Under the pieces are notes generated by a model. The model ran no database searches and was not told where the DNA came from. It saw nothing but the letters and a program-made list of their open reading frames with translations. This document shows, in pieces, positions 35,102 through 43,579 of a DNA stretch of 64,000 nucleotides (the stretch's first letter is position 1; every line of letters begins with the position of its first letter). Origin of the DNA: Roseobacter sp. (GTDB lineage Bacteria; Pseudomonadota; Alphaproteobacteria; Rhodobacterales; Rhodobacteraceae); assembly GCA_002731875.1 (NCBI GenBank), contig PCCY01000021.1:713678-777677 (forward strand), written 5' to 3'. The position numbers were made by a program, and so were the translations under genes.

Positions 35102-35113
35102 TTGATCAAATTA
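35102..35113. promoter_or_regulatory. Candidate GntR operator, copy 2
   Basis: TTGATCAAATTA contains the perfect palindrome TTGATCAA and shares 11 identical bases with the site at 34264. It lies 45 bases upstream of the potF-like ATG. Confidence 0.45.
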
Positions 35114-35157
35114 GATAAAGGCCTGGACCAACCGAGCCTATCGTAAGGGAGTTTACA

Positions 35158-36243
35158 ATGAAATATGGTTTGCTTGGCGGCATCGCCACAATCGCATTCA
35201 TCGGCACCACCGCTATCAGCGAAGAGGTGCGTGTCTATAACTGGTCTGATTATATTGACGAAGAATTGCTGCAAAAGTTTGAGGACGAAACCGGTTACGA
35301 CCTGATCTATGACGTATTTGACAGCAACGAAGTTCTTGAGACCAAGATGCTGGCGGGTGGCTCGGGATATGATGTGGTGGTCCCATCGGGAACGTTCCTA
35401 CAGCGACAGATTTCAGCCGGCGCGTTTCAAAAACTTGATAAATCTAAGCTACCTAACATCAAGAACATGTGGGATGTGATCGATGCACGGGTCGCTAAAT
35501 ATGACCCCGGTAACGAATACGCGATTAACTATATGTGGGGCACAACCGGCATTGGGGTGAACATTAATAAAGTCAAAGAGGTCCTGGGTGATGACGCACC
35601 CGTTGATTCTCTCGCGCTGATTTTTGATCCCGCAAACATGGAAAAGCTTTCGCAATGCGGTGTGCAGTTTCTGGACGCACCGGTCGAGATGATCCCGGCA
35701 GCGCTGAAGTATATTGGCGAAGACCCGGACGCCCAAGATGTTGACACGATACAGAAAACCGAGCCTGTTCTGGCCGCGGTGGCTCCCTTCGTTCAAAAGT
35801 TTCATAGCTCGGAGTATATCAATGCGTTGGCAAACGGGGACATTTGCGTAGCCTTCGGCTGGTCCGGCGATATCCTGCAAGCTCGGGATCGGGCGGCTGA
35901 GGCGGACAATGGTGTTGAAATCGAATACCACGCCCCCAAAGAAGGGGCCTTGATGTGGTTCGACAATATGGCAATCCCGATTGATGCGCCAAATCCGGAG
36001 GGGGCGCATAAGTTTCTCAATTTCATCATGGATGCGCAGAACATGGCAGCGGCGTCAAACTACGTCTATTATGCCAATGGCAACAAGGCGAGCCAAGAGT
36101 TTCTGGTCGAAGACGTGATCGGGGATTCCGCGATCTATCCTGACGCGGCAACGTTGGAAAATCTTTATACGACCTCACCTTACCCACCCAAAGTTCAGCG
36201 TGTGGTGACGCGCTTGTGGACCAAGGTGAAGTCGGGAACTTAA
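35158..36243 (+). CDS. Putrescine/spermidine-type solute-binding protein (PotF-like)
   Basis: 361 residues, with a signal peptide to about residue 20 (GTTAISEEV). The mature N-terminus VRVYNWSDYIDEELLQKFED is the PotF/PotD hallmark, followed by VFDSNEVLETKMLAGGSGYD and VVPSGTFLQRQ. Later segments are YMWGTTGIGVNINKVKE and AFGWSGDILQARDRA, and the amine-facing MWFDNMAIPIDAPN. It captures a polyamine in the periplasm for the downstream ATPase and permeases. Downstream comes a strong terminator before the ATPase gene, so it is probably made in excess. Confidence 0.92.
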   Translation: MKYGLLGGIATIAFIGTTAISEEVRVYNWSDYIDEELLQKFEDETGYDLIYDVFDSNEVLETKMLAGGSGYDVVVPSGTFLQRQISAGAFQKLDKSKLPNIKNMWDVIDARVAKYDPGNEYAINYMWGTTGIGVNINKVKEVLGDDAPVDSLALIFDPANMEKLSQCGVQFLDAPVEMIPAALKYIGEDPDAQDVDTIQKTEPVLAAVAPFVQKFHSSEYINALANGDICVAFGWSGDILQARDRAAEADNGVEIEYHAPKEGALMWFDNMAIPIDAPNPEGAHKFLNFIMDAQNMAAASNYVYYANGNKASQEFLVEDVIGDSAIYPDAATLENLYTTSPYPPKVQRVVTRLWTKVKSGT

Positions 36244-36257
36244 CGCGACATGAAAGA

Positions 36258-36285
36258 GGATGGGGCAACCGTGCCCCATCTTTTT
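36258..36285 (+). terminator. Intrinsic terminator between binding-protein and ATPase genes
   Basis: GATGGGGC pairs perfectly with GCCCCATC around AACCGT and is followed by TTTTTCTC. It lies 16 bases after the stop. Being inside the operon, it should be partial and set the ratio of binding protein to the rest of the importer. Confidence 0.85.
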
Positions 36286-36329
36286 CTCTTCCCATGCCCG
36301 TTCTGGGCTGTGTAAAGGATTAGCCCAAA

Positions 36330-37457
36330 GTGAGCCAAACCAATTTTTCCCCTTGGGACGACCCAAATGGTAAGCCACTGATAAGATTTGATAATGTTAC
36401 TAAGAAATTTGGTGAATTCGTCGCAATTGATGGTTTGACGCTGGATATCTATGAACGCGAATTTTTTGCGCTGCTGGGGCCTTCGGGCTGTGGCAAGACA
36501 ACCATGATGCGAATGCTGGCCGGGTTCGAAAATCCTACGTCCGGAACGATGGAATTGGCAGGCAAGAACATCGCCGGTGTTCCGCCCAACAAGCGCGCAG
36601 TGAACATGATGTTTCAGTCCTATGCGTTGTTTCCGCATCTTACCGTGTGGGATAACATAGCATTCGGGCTAAAGCGCGGCGGGGTACCCAAACAGCAAAT
36701 AGGAACGCGTGTTGAAGAGATGCTGAAGCTTACCCGTCTGACGAAATTTGCACGGCGCAAACCACATCAGATATCCGGGGGGCAGCGTCAACGGGTCGCT
36801 TTGGCGCGCTCATTGGCGAAAGCTCCGAAATTGTTGCTGCTGGATGAACCGTTGGGCGCGCTGGACAAAAAATTGCGCCAGGACACGCAGTTTGAATTGA
36901 TGGATATCCAAGAGAGTACGGGTACAACTTTTGTAATTGTGACACACGATCAAGAAGAAGCGATGACCGTTGCCAGCCGTGTTGCGGTGATGGACGAGGG
37001 GCGTATCATCCAGGTGGCGACACCGGACAGAATATACGAAGCCCCTAACTCGGTTTATGTCGCGGACTTCATCGGTGACGTCAATATTATCGAAGGCACG
37101 GTCAAACCTGCTGGCGAAGACCTTTATCATATCGACTGGAACCCAAATCAGGCCCCGCTCCTGGCGGCTTCGGAGCGTCCGTTCAGCGACGGGCAAACCG
37201 CTCATCTGGCCATTCGGCCCGAGAAGATCACGATATCAACCGAGCAGCCGGTAGATGCCAAGAACACGGCAAAAGGGACTGTATTGGATATTGCCTATCT
37301 GGGAAACCTAAGCACCTATTATGTTCAGCTTGAGGGTGGGCAAATTGTTAAGGCGCAAACCGCCAATACCCGCCGTTTGTCACGCCGTTCAATTACATGG
37401 GAAGATCAGGTCTGGATATCTTGGAGCGCTACCGCTGGCGTGTTGTTAGACCAATGA
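36330..37457 (+). CDS. ABC transporter ATP-binding protein (PotG/PotA-like)
   Basis: 375 residues from a GTG at 36330 with AAAGGA upstream. Walker A GPSGCGKTTMMRM, Q-loop MMFQSYALFPHLTVWDNIAF, signature ISGGQRQRVALARSL, Walker B LLLLDEPLGALDKKLRQ, switch VTHDQEEAMTVASR, TOBE domain from about 285. The first 60 codons are noticeably AT-rich compared with the rest. The stop overlaps the first permease start (ATGA). Motor subunit of the second Pot-type importer. Confidence 0.93.
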   Translation: MSQTNFSPWDDPNGKPLIRFDNVTKKFGEFVAIDGLTLDIYEREFFALLGPSGCGKTTMMRMLAGFENPTSGTMELAGKNIAGVPPNKRAVNMMFQSYALFPHLTVWDNIAFGLKRGGVPKQQIGTRVEEMLKLTRLTKFARRKPHQISGGQRQRVALARSLAKAPKLLLLDEPLGALDKKLRQDTQFELMDIQESTGTTFVIVTHDQEEAMTVASRVAVMDEGRIIQVATPDRIYEAPNSVYVADFIGDVNIIEGTVKPAGEDLYHIDWNPNQAPLLAASERPFSDGQTAHLAIRPEKITISTEQPVDAKNTAKGTVLDIAYLGNLSTYYVQLEGGQIVKAQTANTRRLSRRSITWEDQVWISWSATAGVLLDQ

Positions 37458-38335
37458 ATATCCGCCGTTTTGTCCTTATCGCGGTGCCATATGCATGGTT
37501 GCTGGCGCTGTTTTTCATTCCTTTCTTTATCGTTCTTAAAATTTCATTGTCCGACTTGGCATTGGCGATCCCCCCGTATTCTCCGACGGTTAAGGATGGC
37601 ATCCTTAATATGCTGTCTGCGTTTGATTTCGAGAATTTTACCTTTCTTGCGTCCGATGACCTGTATTGGAAGGCGTATCTAAGCAGTCTGAAGATTGCGT
37701 TAATTTCGACGGTACTTGCTCTGCTTGTCGGTTATCCGATGGCTTATGGCATGGCCCGCGCGCCAGACGAATGGCGTCCCACGCTTATGATGTTGGTGAT
37801 CTTACCCTTTTGGACAAGCTTTTTGATCCGTGTGTATGCGTGGGTCGGCATTCTTAGTAATGAAGGGCTTTTGAACCAGTTGCTTTTGTGGGTGGGGTGG
37901 ATTGATGCGCCATTGGCCATCATGAACACGACAACCGCAGTCTATATCGGAATTGTTTACACTTACCTGCCATTCATGATTCTGCCAATTTATGCGGCTC
38001 TGGATCGTCTGGATGAATCTCTGATAGAGGCGGCCGAGGACCTGGGTTGCTCACGCACCACAGCCTTTTGGCTTGTTACCGTCCCGTTATCTAGAAACGG
38101 CATTATTGCGGGCTGTTTCCTTGTGTTTATTCCAGCGCTGGGAGAGTTCGTTATTCCCTCGCTGCTGGGGGGATCCGGCACGCTGATGATCGGAAAGGTT
38201 TTGTTCGAGGAGTTCTTTAACAACCGGGATTGGCCGGTCGCCAGCGCGGTGGCGGTGGTGTTGTTGTTGATCTTGATTGTCCCGATCACGCTGTTTCAAC
38301 GCAACCAGCAGCGCCAAGCAGAGGCAGACACATGA
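37454..38335 (+). CDS. ABC transporter permease (PotH/PotB-like)
   Basis: 293 residues from the ATG at 37454 overlapping the ATPase stop; the open frame begins earlier but inside the ATPase gene. Six transmembrane helices, the first at about 7-30 (IAVPYAWLLALFFIPFFIVL), and the EAA loop EAAEDLGCSRTTAFWLVTVP. Normal length, unlike the expanded PotB-like permease at 26-27.7 kb. Forms the membrane channel with the following gene. Confidence 0.92.
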   Translation: MNIRRFVLIAVPYAWLLALFFIPFFIVLKISLSDLALAIPPYSPTVKDGILNMLSAFDFENFTFLASDDLYWKAYLSSLKIALISTVLALLVGYPMAYGMARAPDEWRPTLMMLVILPFWTSFLIRVYAWVGILSNEGLLNQLLLWVGWIDAPLAIMNTTTAVYIGIVYTYLPFMILPIYAALDRLDESLIEAAEDLGCSRTTAFWLVTVPLSRNGIIAGCFLVFIPALGEFVIPSLLGGSGTLMIGKVLFEEFFNNRDWPVASAVAVVLLLILIVPITLFQRNQQRQAEADT

Positions 38336-39153
38336 GGCGCGCCAGTTGGTTCAATGTCACGTCACTCACCTTGGGGTTTGCGTTTTTATACCTGCCGATG
38401 GTGCTATTGGTGTTCTACAGCTTCAACAGCTCGAAGCTGGTCACCGTCTGGGCAGGTTTCTCGACCAAATGGTACGGGGAACTTATCCGAAACGAAGCGT
38501 TTTTGGATGCGGCGGTGGTGACGTTGAAGGTCGCAGTAATCTCATCGACATTGGCGACAATTTTGGGAACGATGGCTGCTTATGTCCTGGTGCGCGGAGG
38601 GAAATTTCTGGGCCGAACCCTGTTTTCCGGGATGATCTACGCCCCACTGGTAATGCCAGAGGTCATCACCGGCCTGTCGCTGTTATTGCTGTTCATCGGC
38701 ATTGGGCTGGACCGCGGCGTGTTGACCATCGTACTTGCGCATACAACGTTTTCAATGTGTTACGTCTCTGTTGTGGTGTCTTCGCGTCTGGTCACTTTTG
38801 ACCGGTCGCTTGAGGAAGCCGCGCTTGATTTGGGCTGTTCTCCGTTTGACGCGTTCAGGTTGGTCACTTTGCCGATCATCGCCCCCGCTGTGATCTCGGG
38901 GTGGTTGCTCGCCTTTACCCTTTCTTTGGATGATTTGGTTATTGCTTCATTCACCACTGGCCCTTCTTCCACCACGCTGCCTATCAAGATCTGGAGCGCG
39001 GTCAGATTGGGCGTGTCACCCGAGATAAACGCATTATCCACAATAATGATCGGGGTGGTTACCGTGGGTGTGATCACGGCATCGCTGATCTCCAAGCGCA
39101 GGACGGTAAAGGCGCAGCAAGATTTGCAAGCGGCAGAGCGCGGGATCTCGTGA
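38332..39153 (+). CDS. ABC transporter permease (PotI/PotC-like)
   Basis: 273 residues from the ATG at 38332 (ATGA overlap). Six helices, the first at about 10-30 (TLGFAFLYLPMVLLVFYSFN), EAA loop EEAALDLGCSPFDAFRLVTL and FTLSLDDLVIASFTTGPSST, a segment shared by PotI-type permeases. Ends by overlapping the oxidase start (GTGA). Second channel subunit of the potFGHI-type operon. Confidence 0.92.
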   Translation: MRRASWFNVTSLTLGFAFLYLPMVLLVFYSFNSSKLVTVWAGFSTKWYGELIRNEAFLDAAVVTLKVAVISSTLATILGTMAAYVLVRGGKFLGRTLFSGMIYAPLVMPEVITGLSLLLLFIGIGLDRGVLTIVLAHTTFSMCYVSVVVSSRLVTFDRSLEEAALDLGCSPFDAFRLVTLPIIAPAVISGWLLAFTLSLDDLVIASFTTGPSSTTLPIKIWSAVRLGVSPEINALSTIMIGVVTVGVITASLISKRRTVKAQQDLQAAERGIS

Positions 39154-40478
39154 AGCATATCTTTGGAAAGTTCGCCTATGGTGACGCCCCGCGCTTGAAT
39201 TGCTGGTGGAACCAAACCTGTGAAATTCCGACACGCCCGCCGCTTACCGAGGGGCAAAGCTGTGATGTTGCTATCATCGGTGGGGGTTTTACCGGGATAT
39301 CTGCAGCTCTTCATCTTGCTAAGTTCGGCGTCAAAACTGTGGTCCTAGAAAATCACTACGTCGGATGGGGGGCATCGGGTAGAAATGGCGGTTTCTGTTG
39401 CCTGGGGGGAGGGCGGCTTGACGATACCGCATTGGATAAACAGTTTGGGCGGGTTGATCGTCTGGCATTCCGTTCCGCTGAAATGGCTGCGATCAACCTG
39501 GTGGATGCGCTGGTAAAACAGTATGACATCGATGTTGACCGACATTCGTCCGGAGAGACCGAGCTGGCGCACCGCGCGCGTGACATGGATTATCTGCGCA
39601 GGCGCGTTTCCGTAATCAAGGAAAACTATGGGCTCGACGCAACACTGGTTGAAAAGCATGAAATGGCGGCTTTGGGGACAAGCGGACCTTTCCATGGCGC
39701 ATTGACGGTTCCGGCCGGATTTGCACTAAACCCGCTTAAATATCTAACCGGGATTGCAGCCGCTGCCGAAAAGGCGGGCGCTATCATCTATCATCATACG
39801 GGTGCGCAGCGGATCACTCGGACAGGCAACAAGCATCAAATTGAAACGTCCAGCGGCAGAGTGACTGCTGACAAGATCATTTTGGCCACAAACGGTTATT
39901 CTTCCGAAGATCTGTCGCCGGATCTTTCCGGACGCTACATGCCGGCGCAATCTAGCGTTATCGTGACGCGCCCATTATCGGATGACGAGCTTGAGCAGGC
40001 AGGGTGGACGAGCCCCCAGATGGTCTATGACACCCGCAATCTTTTACATTATTTCCGGCTGATGCCGGATCGGCGAATGTTATTTGGAATGCGCGGCGGG
40101 TTAATGACCGGACCAAAGGCCGAAGCGCGTGCGCTGATGCGTGTCCGACGCGATTTCGAATTGATCTTTCCCGCGTGGAAAGGCGTAGAGACCCCCTATG
40201 GCTGGTCCGGTATGGTTTGCTTAGCGCGCAATCAAATGCCGTTCGTAGGGAAGCTTCCCCAATCGGAAAATCTGTATGCAAGCCTTTGTTACCATGGAAA
40301 CGGCGTGGCCATGGGAAGCTATTGTGGCGCGCTCATCGCAGATGTGGTGTTGCGCAGGCCCTCACAAACACCGTATCCAGAAAGCATGAAAGGTCCGTTC
40401 GTGAAATTCGAGCTTGGTCGGTTAAGACGTATGCTGATGCCTATTGCATACCTTGGTTTTGCGATTGCAGATCGTTAA
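39150..40478 (+). CDS. FAD-dependent oxidoreductase, PuuB-like (gamma-glutamylputrescine oxidase family)
   Basis: 442 residues from a GTG overlapping the permease stop. DAO fold: WWNQTCEIPTRPPLTEGQSC, then the FAD-binding VAIIGGGFTGISAALHLAKF and GWGASGRNGGFCCLGGG. The distal part contains MPDRRMLFGMRGG and YGWSGMVCLARNQMPFVGKL, closing with YHGNGVAMGSYCGALIAD. Family members oxidise N-substituted amines or amino acids to aldehyde, NH3 and H2O2. No gamma-glutamylputrescine synthetase (PuuA) is in the window, so the true substrate may be free amine. Last gene of the importer operon. Confidence 0.87.
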   Translation: MKHIFGKFAYGDAPRLNCWWNQTCEIPTRPPLTEGQSCDVAIIGGGFTGISAALHLAKFGVKTVVLENHYVGWGASGRNGGFCCLGGGRLDDTALDKQFGRVDRLAFRSAEMAAINLVDALVKQYDIDVDRHSSGETELAHRARDMDYLRRRVSVIKENYGLDATLVEKHEMAALGTSGPFHGALTVPAGFALNPLKYLTGIAAAAEKAGAIIYHHTGAQRITRTGNKHQIETSSGRVTADKIILATNGYSSEDLSPDLSGRYMPAQSSVIVTRPLSDDELEQAGWTSPQMVYDTRNLLHYFRLMPDRRMLFGMRGGLMTGPKAEARALMRVRRDFELIFPAWKGVETPYGWSGMVCLARNQMPFVGKLPQSENLYASLCYHGNGVAMGSYCGALIADVVLRRPSQTPYPESMKGPFVKFELGRLRRMLMPIAYLGFAIADR

Positions 40479-40543
40479 GTGTGAGAATAGCGCGCCTTGA
40501 CTGACAGAGGTGGCGCAAAAAATTTATTTAGGAATATTATCCG

Positions 40544-41863
40544 ATGAAGATTGCAATGATTGGCACCGGTTACGTTGGCTTGGTCTCTGGCGTCTGTTTT
40601 TCAGATTTTGGCCACGACGTTGTCTGCGTGGATAAAGACCCTCGGAAGATTGAACAGCTTAAACAAGGCATCGTGCCAATTTACGAACCGGGTCTCGAAG
40701 ACCTGATGGCAAAGAATGTGAGCGCCGGCCGGCTATCGTTCACCGGTGAACTAGCCAGCGCCGTTGATGGTGCCGACGCGGTTTTCATTGCAGTCGGTAC
40801 GCCGACGCGGCGCGGCGACGGACATGCTGACCTCACGTATGTCATGGCCGCGGCTGAGGAAATCGCCAACGCGATGACGGGCTATACGGTCGTGGTAACC
40901 AAATCGACGGTTCCGGTTGGGACAAATCGGCAGGTCAAACAGGTCGTTGCCAAAGCCAACCCGTCAGCCGATTTCGACGTCGCGTCAAACCCGGAGTTTC
41001 TGCGCGAAGGGGCAGCTATTGATGATTTCATGCGCCCTGACCGCGTCGTCGTAGGGGTGCAAAATGAACGTGCGGCGGATGTAATGAAAGATATTTACCG
41101 CCCGCTTTCTTTGCGCGAATTCCCGATCATGTCGACGGATCTGGAAAGCGCTGAAATGATAAAATATGCCGCCAATGCTTTTCTGGCGACCAAGATCACT
41201 TTTATCAACGAGATCGCAGCACTGTGTGAGCGTACGGGTGCCGACGTCAAGATGGTGTCAAAGGGGATGGGTCTGGACAATCGCATTGGGTCCAAATTTC
41301 TACACGCCGGTCCCGGTTACGGTGGTAGCTGCTTTCCAAAAGACACGCGAGCGTTGGCCCGTATGGGGCAGGACCATTCCGTGCCGATGCAACTGACCGA
41401 AACTGTGATTAAAGTGAATGACGAGGTTAAGCGCCGGATGATCGACAAGGTCGTCGATATATGCGACGGCTCGGTGAATGGAAAAACTATTGTGGTCTTG
41501 GGTGTCACGTTTAAGCCGAATACGGACGATATGCGCGATGCGCCCAGCCTTACAATCGTTCCCTCGCTGGTTGGTAACGGCGCTAAGGTTCGGGTTGTAG
41601 ACCCTCAGGGCAAGCGCGAGGGAGAGACGTTGTTGCCGGGTGTTTCATGGTTTGATGATGCTTATAAGGCAGTACAGAACGCGGATGCGCTGGTTATTCT
41701 TACCGAATGGAACGAATTTCGCGCTCTTGACCTGGAGCGTATGGCGAAACGGATGGCATCGCCGACCATGGCCGACCTGCGCAACATCTACAGCCCAAAG
41801 GATGCGAAGCGCGCCGGGTTTTCATCTTATGTTTCAATCGGTCGCGACGGATTTGGCACCTGA
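40544..41863 (+). CDS. ugd: UDP-glucose 6-dehydrogenase
   Basis: 439 residues. Oxidises UDP-glucose to UDP-glucuronate with two NAD+ for polysaccharide synthesis. N-terminal NAD motif IGTGYVGLVSGVCFSDFGHD, substrate region NPEFLREGAAIDDFMRPDR, catalytic C263 in GPGYGGSCFPKDTRAL, C-terminal LGVTFKPNTDDMRDAPSL. No capsule or exopolysaccharide genes are next to it, so it appears to be a lone copy. Convergent with trhO, 12 bases apart. Confidence 0.94.
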   Translation: MKIAMIGTGYVGLVSGVCFSDFGHDVVCVDKDPRKIEQLKQGIVPIYEPGLEDLMAKNVSAGRLSFTGELASAVDGADAVFIAVGTPTRRGDGHADLTYVMAAAEEIANAMTGYTVVVTKSTVPVGTNRQVKQVVAKANPSADFDVASNPEFLREGAAIDDFMRPDRVVVGVQNERAADVMKDIYRPLSLREFPIMSTDLESAEMIKYAANAFLATKITFINEIAALCERTGADVKMVSKGMGLDNRIGSKFLHAGPGYGGSCFPKDTRALARMGQDHSVPMQLTETVIKVNDEVKRRMIDKVVDICDGSVNGKTIVVLGVTFKPNTDDMRDAPSLTIVPSLVGNGAKVRVVDPQGKREGETLLPGVSWFDDAYKAVQNADALVILTEWNEFRALDLERMAKRMASPTMADLRNIYSPKDAKRAGFSSYVSIGRDGFGT

Positions 41864-41875
41864 ATTCTATACCCG

Positions 41876-42775
41876 TTATAGTCGGTGGGTGGTGCCGCGG
41901 GCTTTGGCCAAAGCCATCTGGCGCTGCCTTTCACGAAATCGGTTCTTGTCGTCCTCAGAGGTCTCATTGACGCACTGGTGACAGCTTACGCCGGCTTCGT
42001 ACCCTTCGCGCTCAGCGTCGGCCGGCAAGATCGGCCGGCGACAACCATGGCACAGCACATGAGGTCCCTCCTTCAAACCGTGGCCCACGCTGACACGGTT
42101 ATCGAACACAAAGCAGTCGCCCTTCCAACTGCTGTCTTCCGGCGGGATTTCTTCAAGATACTTGAGGATCCCACCCTTGAGGTGAAATACGTCCTCTATG
42201 CCTTGACCAATCAGATAATTCGTCGATTTCTCGCAGCGGATGCCCCCGGTGCAAAACATTGCGATCTTTTTGTTGTGAAACCGGTCCTTATTGGCTTCCC
42301 ACCACGCAGGGAATTCTCCAAAACTCTGGGTTTGGGGGTCAATGGCCCCCTCGAACGACCCGATCGAGACTTCGTAATCATTACGGGTGTCGATGACTGC
42401 GACGTCGTCACGACCGATCAGATTATTCCAGTCAGCCGGATCAACATAGTGTCCGACGCGTGCCAGCGGATCGACGTCTGGCTGGCCCATGGTGACTATC
42501 TCACGCTTCAGGCGGACCTTCATTTTGCTGAACAACGGATCTGTGGCGGTGCTTTCCTTCCACTCCAGATCGGAACAGCCCGGAAGCGAACGAATATGTG
42601 CAATCACAGCGTCGATGCCGTATCGCGGTCCGGCAATGGTGCCATTGATGCCTTCACCCGCGATCAGCAAAGTCCCTTTCACCGCGTGTTCATTGCACAG
42701 CGCCAACAACGGTTTGCGCAGGCTGTCAGGGTCGGAAAAACGACTAAAGTGGTAAAGTGCGGCTATTGTGTACAT
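41876..42775 (-). CDS. trhO: tRNA uridine(34) hydroxylase (TrhO, rhodanese-like)
   Basis: 299 residues. Makes 5-hydroxyuridine at tRNA position 34 in an O2-dependent reaction. N-terminal acylphosphatase-like domain (LIAGEGINGTIAGP), central rhodanese domain with catalytic loop FCTGGIRCEKSTNYL (C175, C181), C-terminal four-cysteine zinc-like region (HVLCHGCRRPILPAD, GVSCHQC). Formerly YceA. The C-terminal segment RFRERQRQMALAKARG is basic and may bind RNA. Divergent from pncA. Confidence 0.93.
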   Translation of the reverse strand: MYTIAALYHFSRFSDPDSLRKPLLALCNEHAVKGTLLIAGEGINGTIAGPRYGIDAVIAHIRSLPGCSDLEWKESTATDPLFSKMKVRLKREIVTMGQPDVDPLARVGHYVDPADWNNLIGRDDVAVIDTRNDYEVSIGSFEGAIDPQTQSFGEFPAWWEANKDRFHNKKIAMFCTGGIRCEKSTNYLIGQGIEDVFHLKGGILKYLEEIPPEDSSWKGDCFVFDNRVSVGHGLKEGPHVLCHGCRRPILPADAEREGYEAGVSCHQCVNETSEDDKNRFRERQRQMALAKARGTTHRL

Positions 42776-42877
42776 GGGCGCTCAGATACGCTTTAGCTTG
42801 GTTCCAGACAAGGGGGGCTTTGCTTGCTATATCCCGATAGGGGAAATGGCACGAGGCCTGTATAACAGGAGTGCAGC

Positions 42878-43474
42878 ATGACCCATGCTTTGATCGTGAT
42901 CGATGTACAGAACGACTTTTGCCCGGGCGGAGCTTTGGCGGTTCCCGAAGGTGACGCCATTATCGCCGGTATCAACGGAATGATGAAGCAAGCCGACGCG
43001 GTAATTTTAACGCAAGATTGGCACCCTGCCGGCCATTCTTCCTTTGCATCGTCTCATCCGGACCAGGCTCCCTACAGCGTTATCAAAATGGCGTATGGAC
43101 CGCAGGTATTATGGCCTGACCACTGCATTCAAGGCAGCAACGGCGCGGCATTTCACCCTGACCTTGATCAATCATGCGCCGATCTGATCATTCGTAAAGG
43201 CTATAATCCGGCCATCGACAGCTATTCGGCCTTTTTCGAGAATGATCACATCACGCCGACCGGGCTTGAGGGGTATCTGAGATCTAGGGATATAACCCGC
43301 TTGACGATCGTCGGTCTGGCGCTGGATTTCTGTGTGCATTTTTCTGCGGTGGACGCGGCGAGGCTCGGCTTTGACGTAACTGTGCGCCAAGATCTGTGCC
43401 GGGCGATTGATCTGGATGGATCGCTCGATGATGCGTTGACTGCGATGAGGTCAGCGGGGGTTAGTCTTGGCTAG
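42878..43474 (+). CDS. pncA: Nicotinamidase
   Basis: 198 residues, cysteine hydrolase family. Converts nicotinamide to nicotinate for NAD recycling. Catalytic triad D9 (IDVQNDFCPGG), K107 (IRKGYNP) and C152 (LALDFCVHF); metal ligands D47, H49 and H82 (DWHPAGH, PDHCIQGS). Good site AGGAG. pncB, the next enzyme of the same pathway, follows 105 bases later; that gap shows no terminator. Confidence 0.94.
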   Translation: MTHALIVIDVQNDFCPGGALAVPEGDAIIAGINGMMKQADAVILTQDWHPAGHSSFASSHPDQAPYSVIKMAYGPQVLWPDHCIQGSNGAAFHPDLDQSCADLIIRKGYNPAIDSYSAFFENDHITPTGLEGYLRSRDITRLTIVGLALDFCVHFSAVDAARLGFDVTVRQDLCRAIDLDGSLDDALTAMRSAGVSLG

Positions 43475-43579
43475 TGTCCCTCCGGACGATCAGGGTCAGG
43501 TTTTGACGGGAACAGGCTTCAATTTGCTTGCTCCCCCATTTGCGATGCGCGACAAACACCGGCTAAAGGAGCCTTTATA

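Noticed and set aside
24898..40478. Polyamine/solute block as a horizontally acquired island
   Set aside because: No integrase, tRNA, direct repeats or insertion sequence at either edge, and composition differs only slightly; more likely native.
41885..42796. 303-residue plus-strand frame over trhO
   Set aside because: Shadow of trhO, which has all catalytic cysteines.
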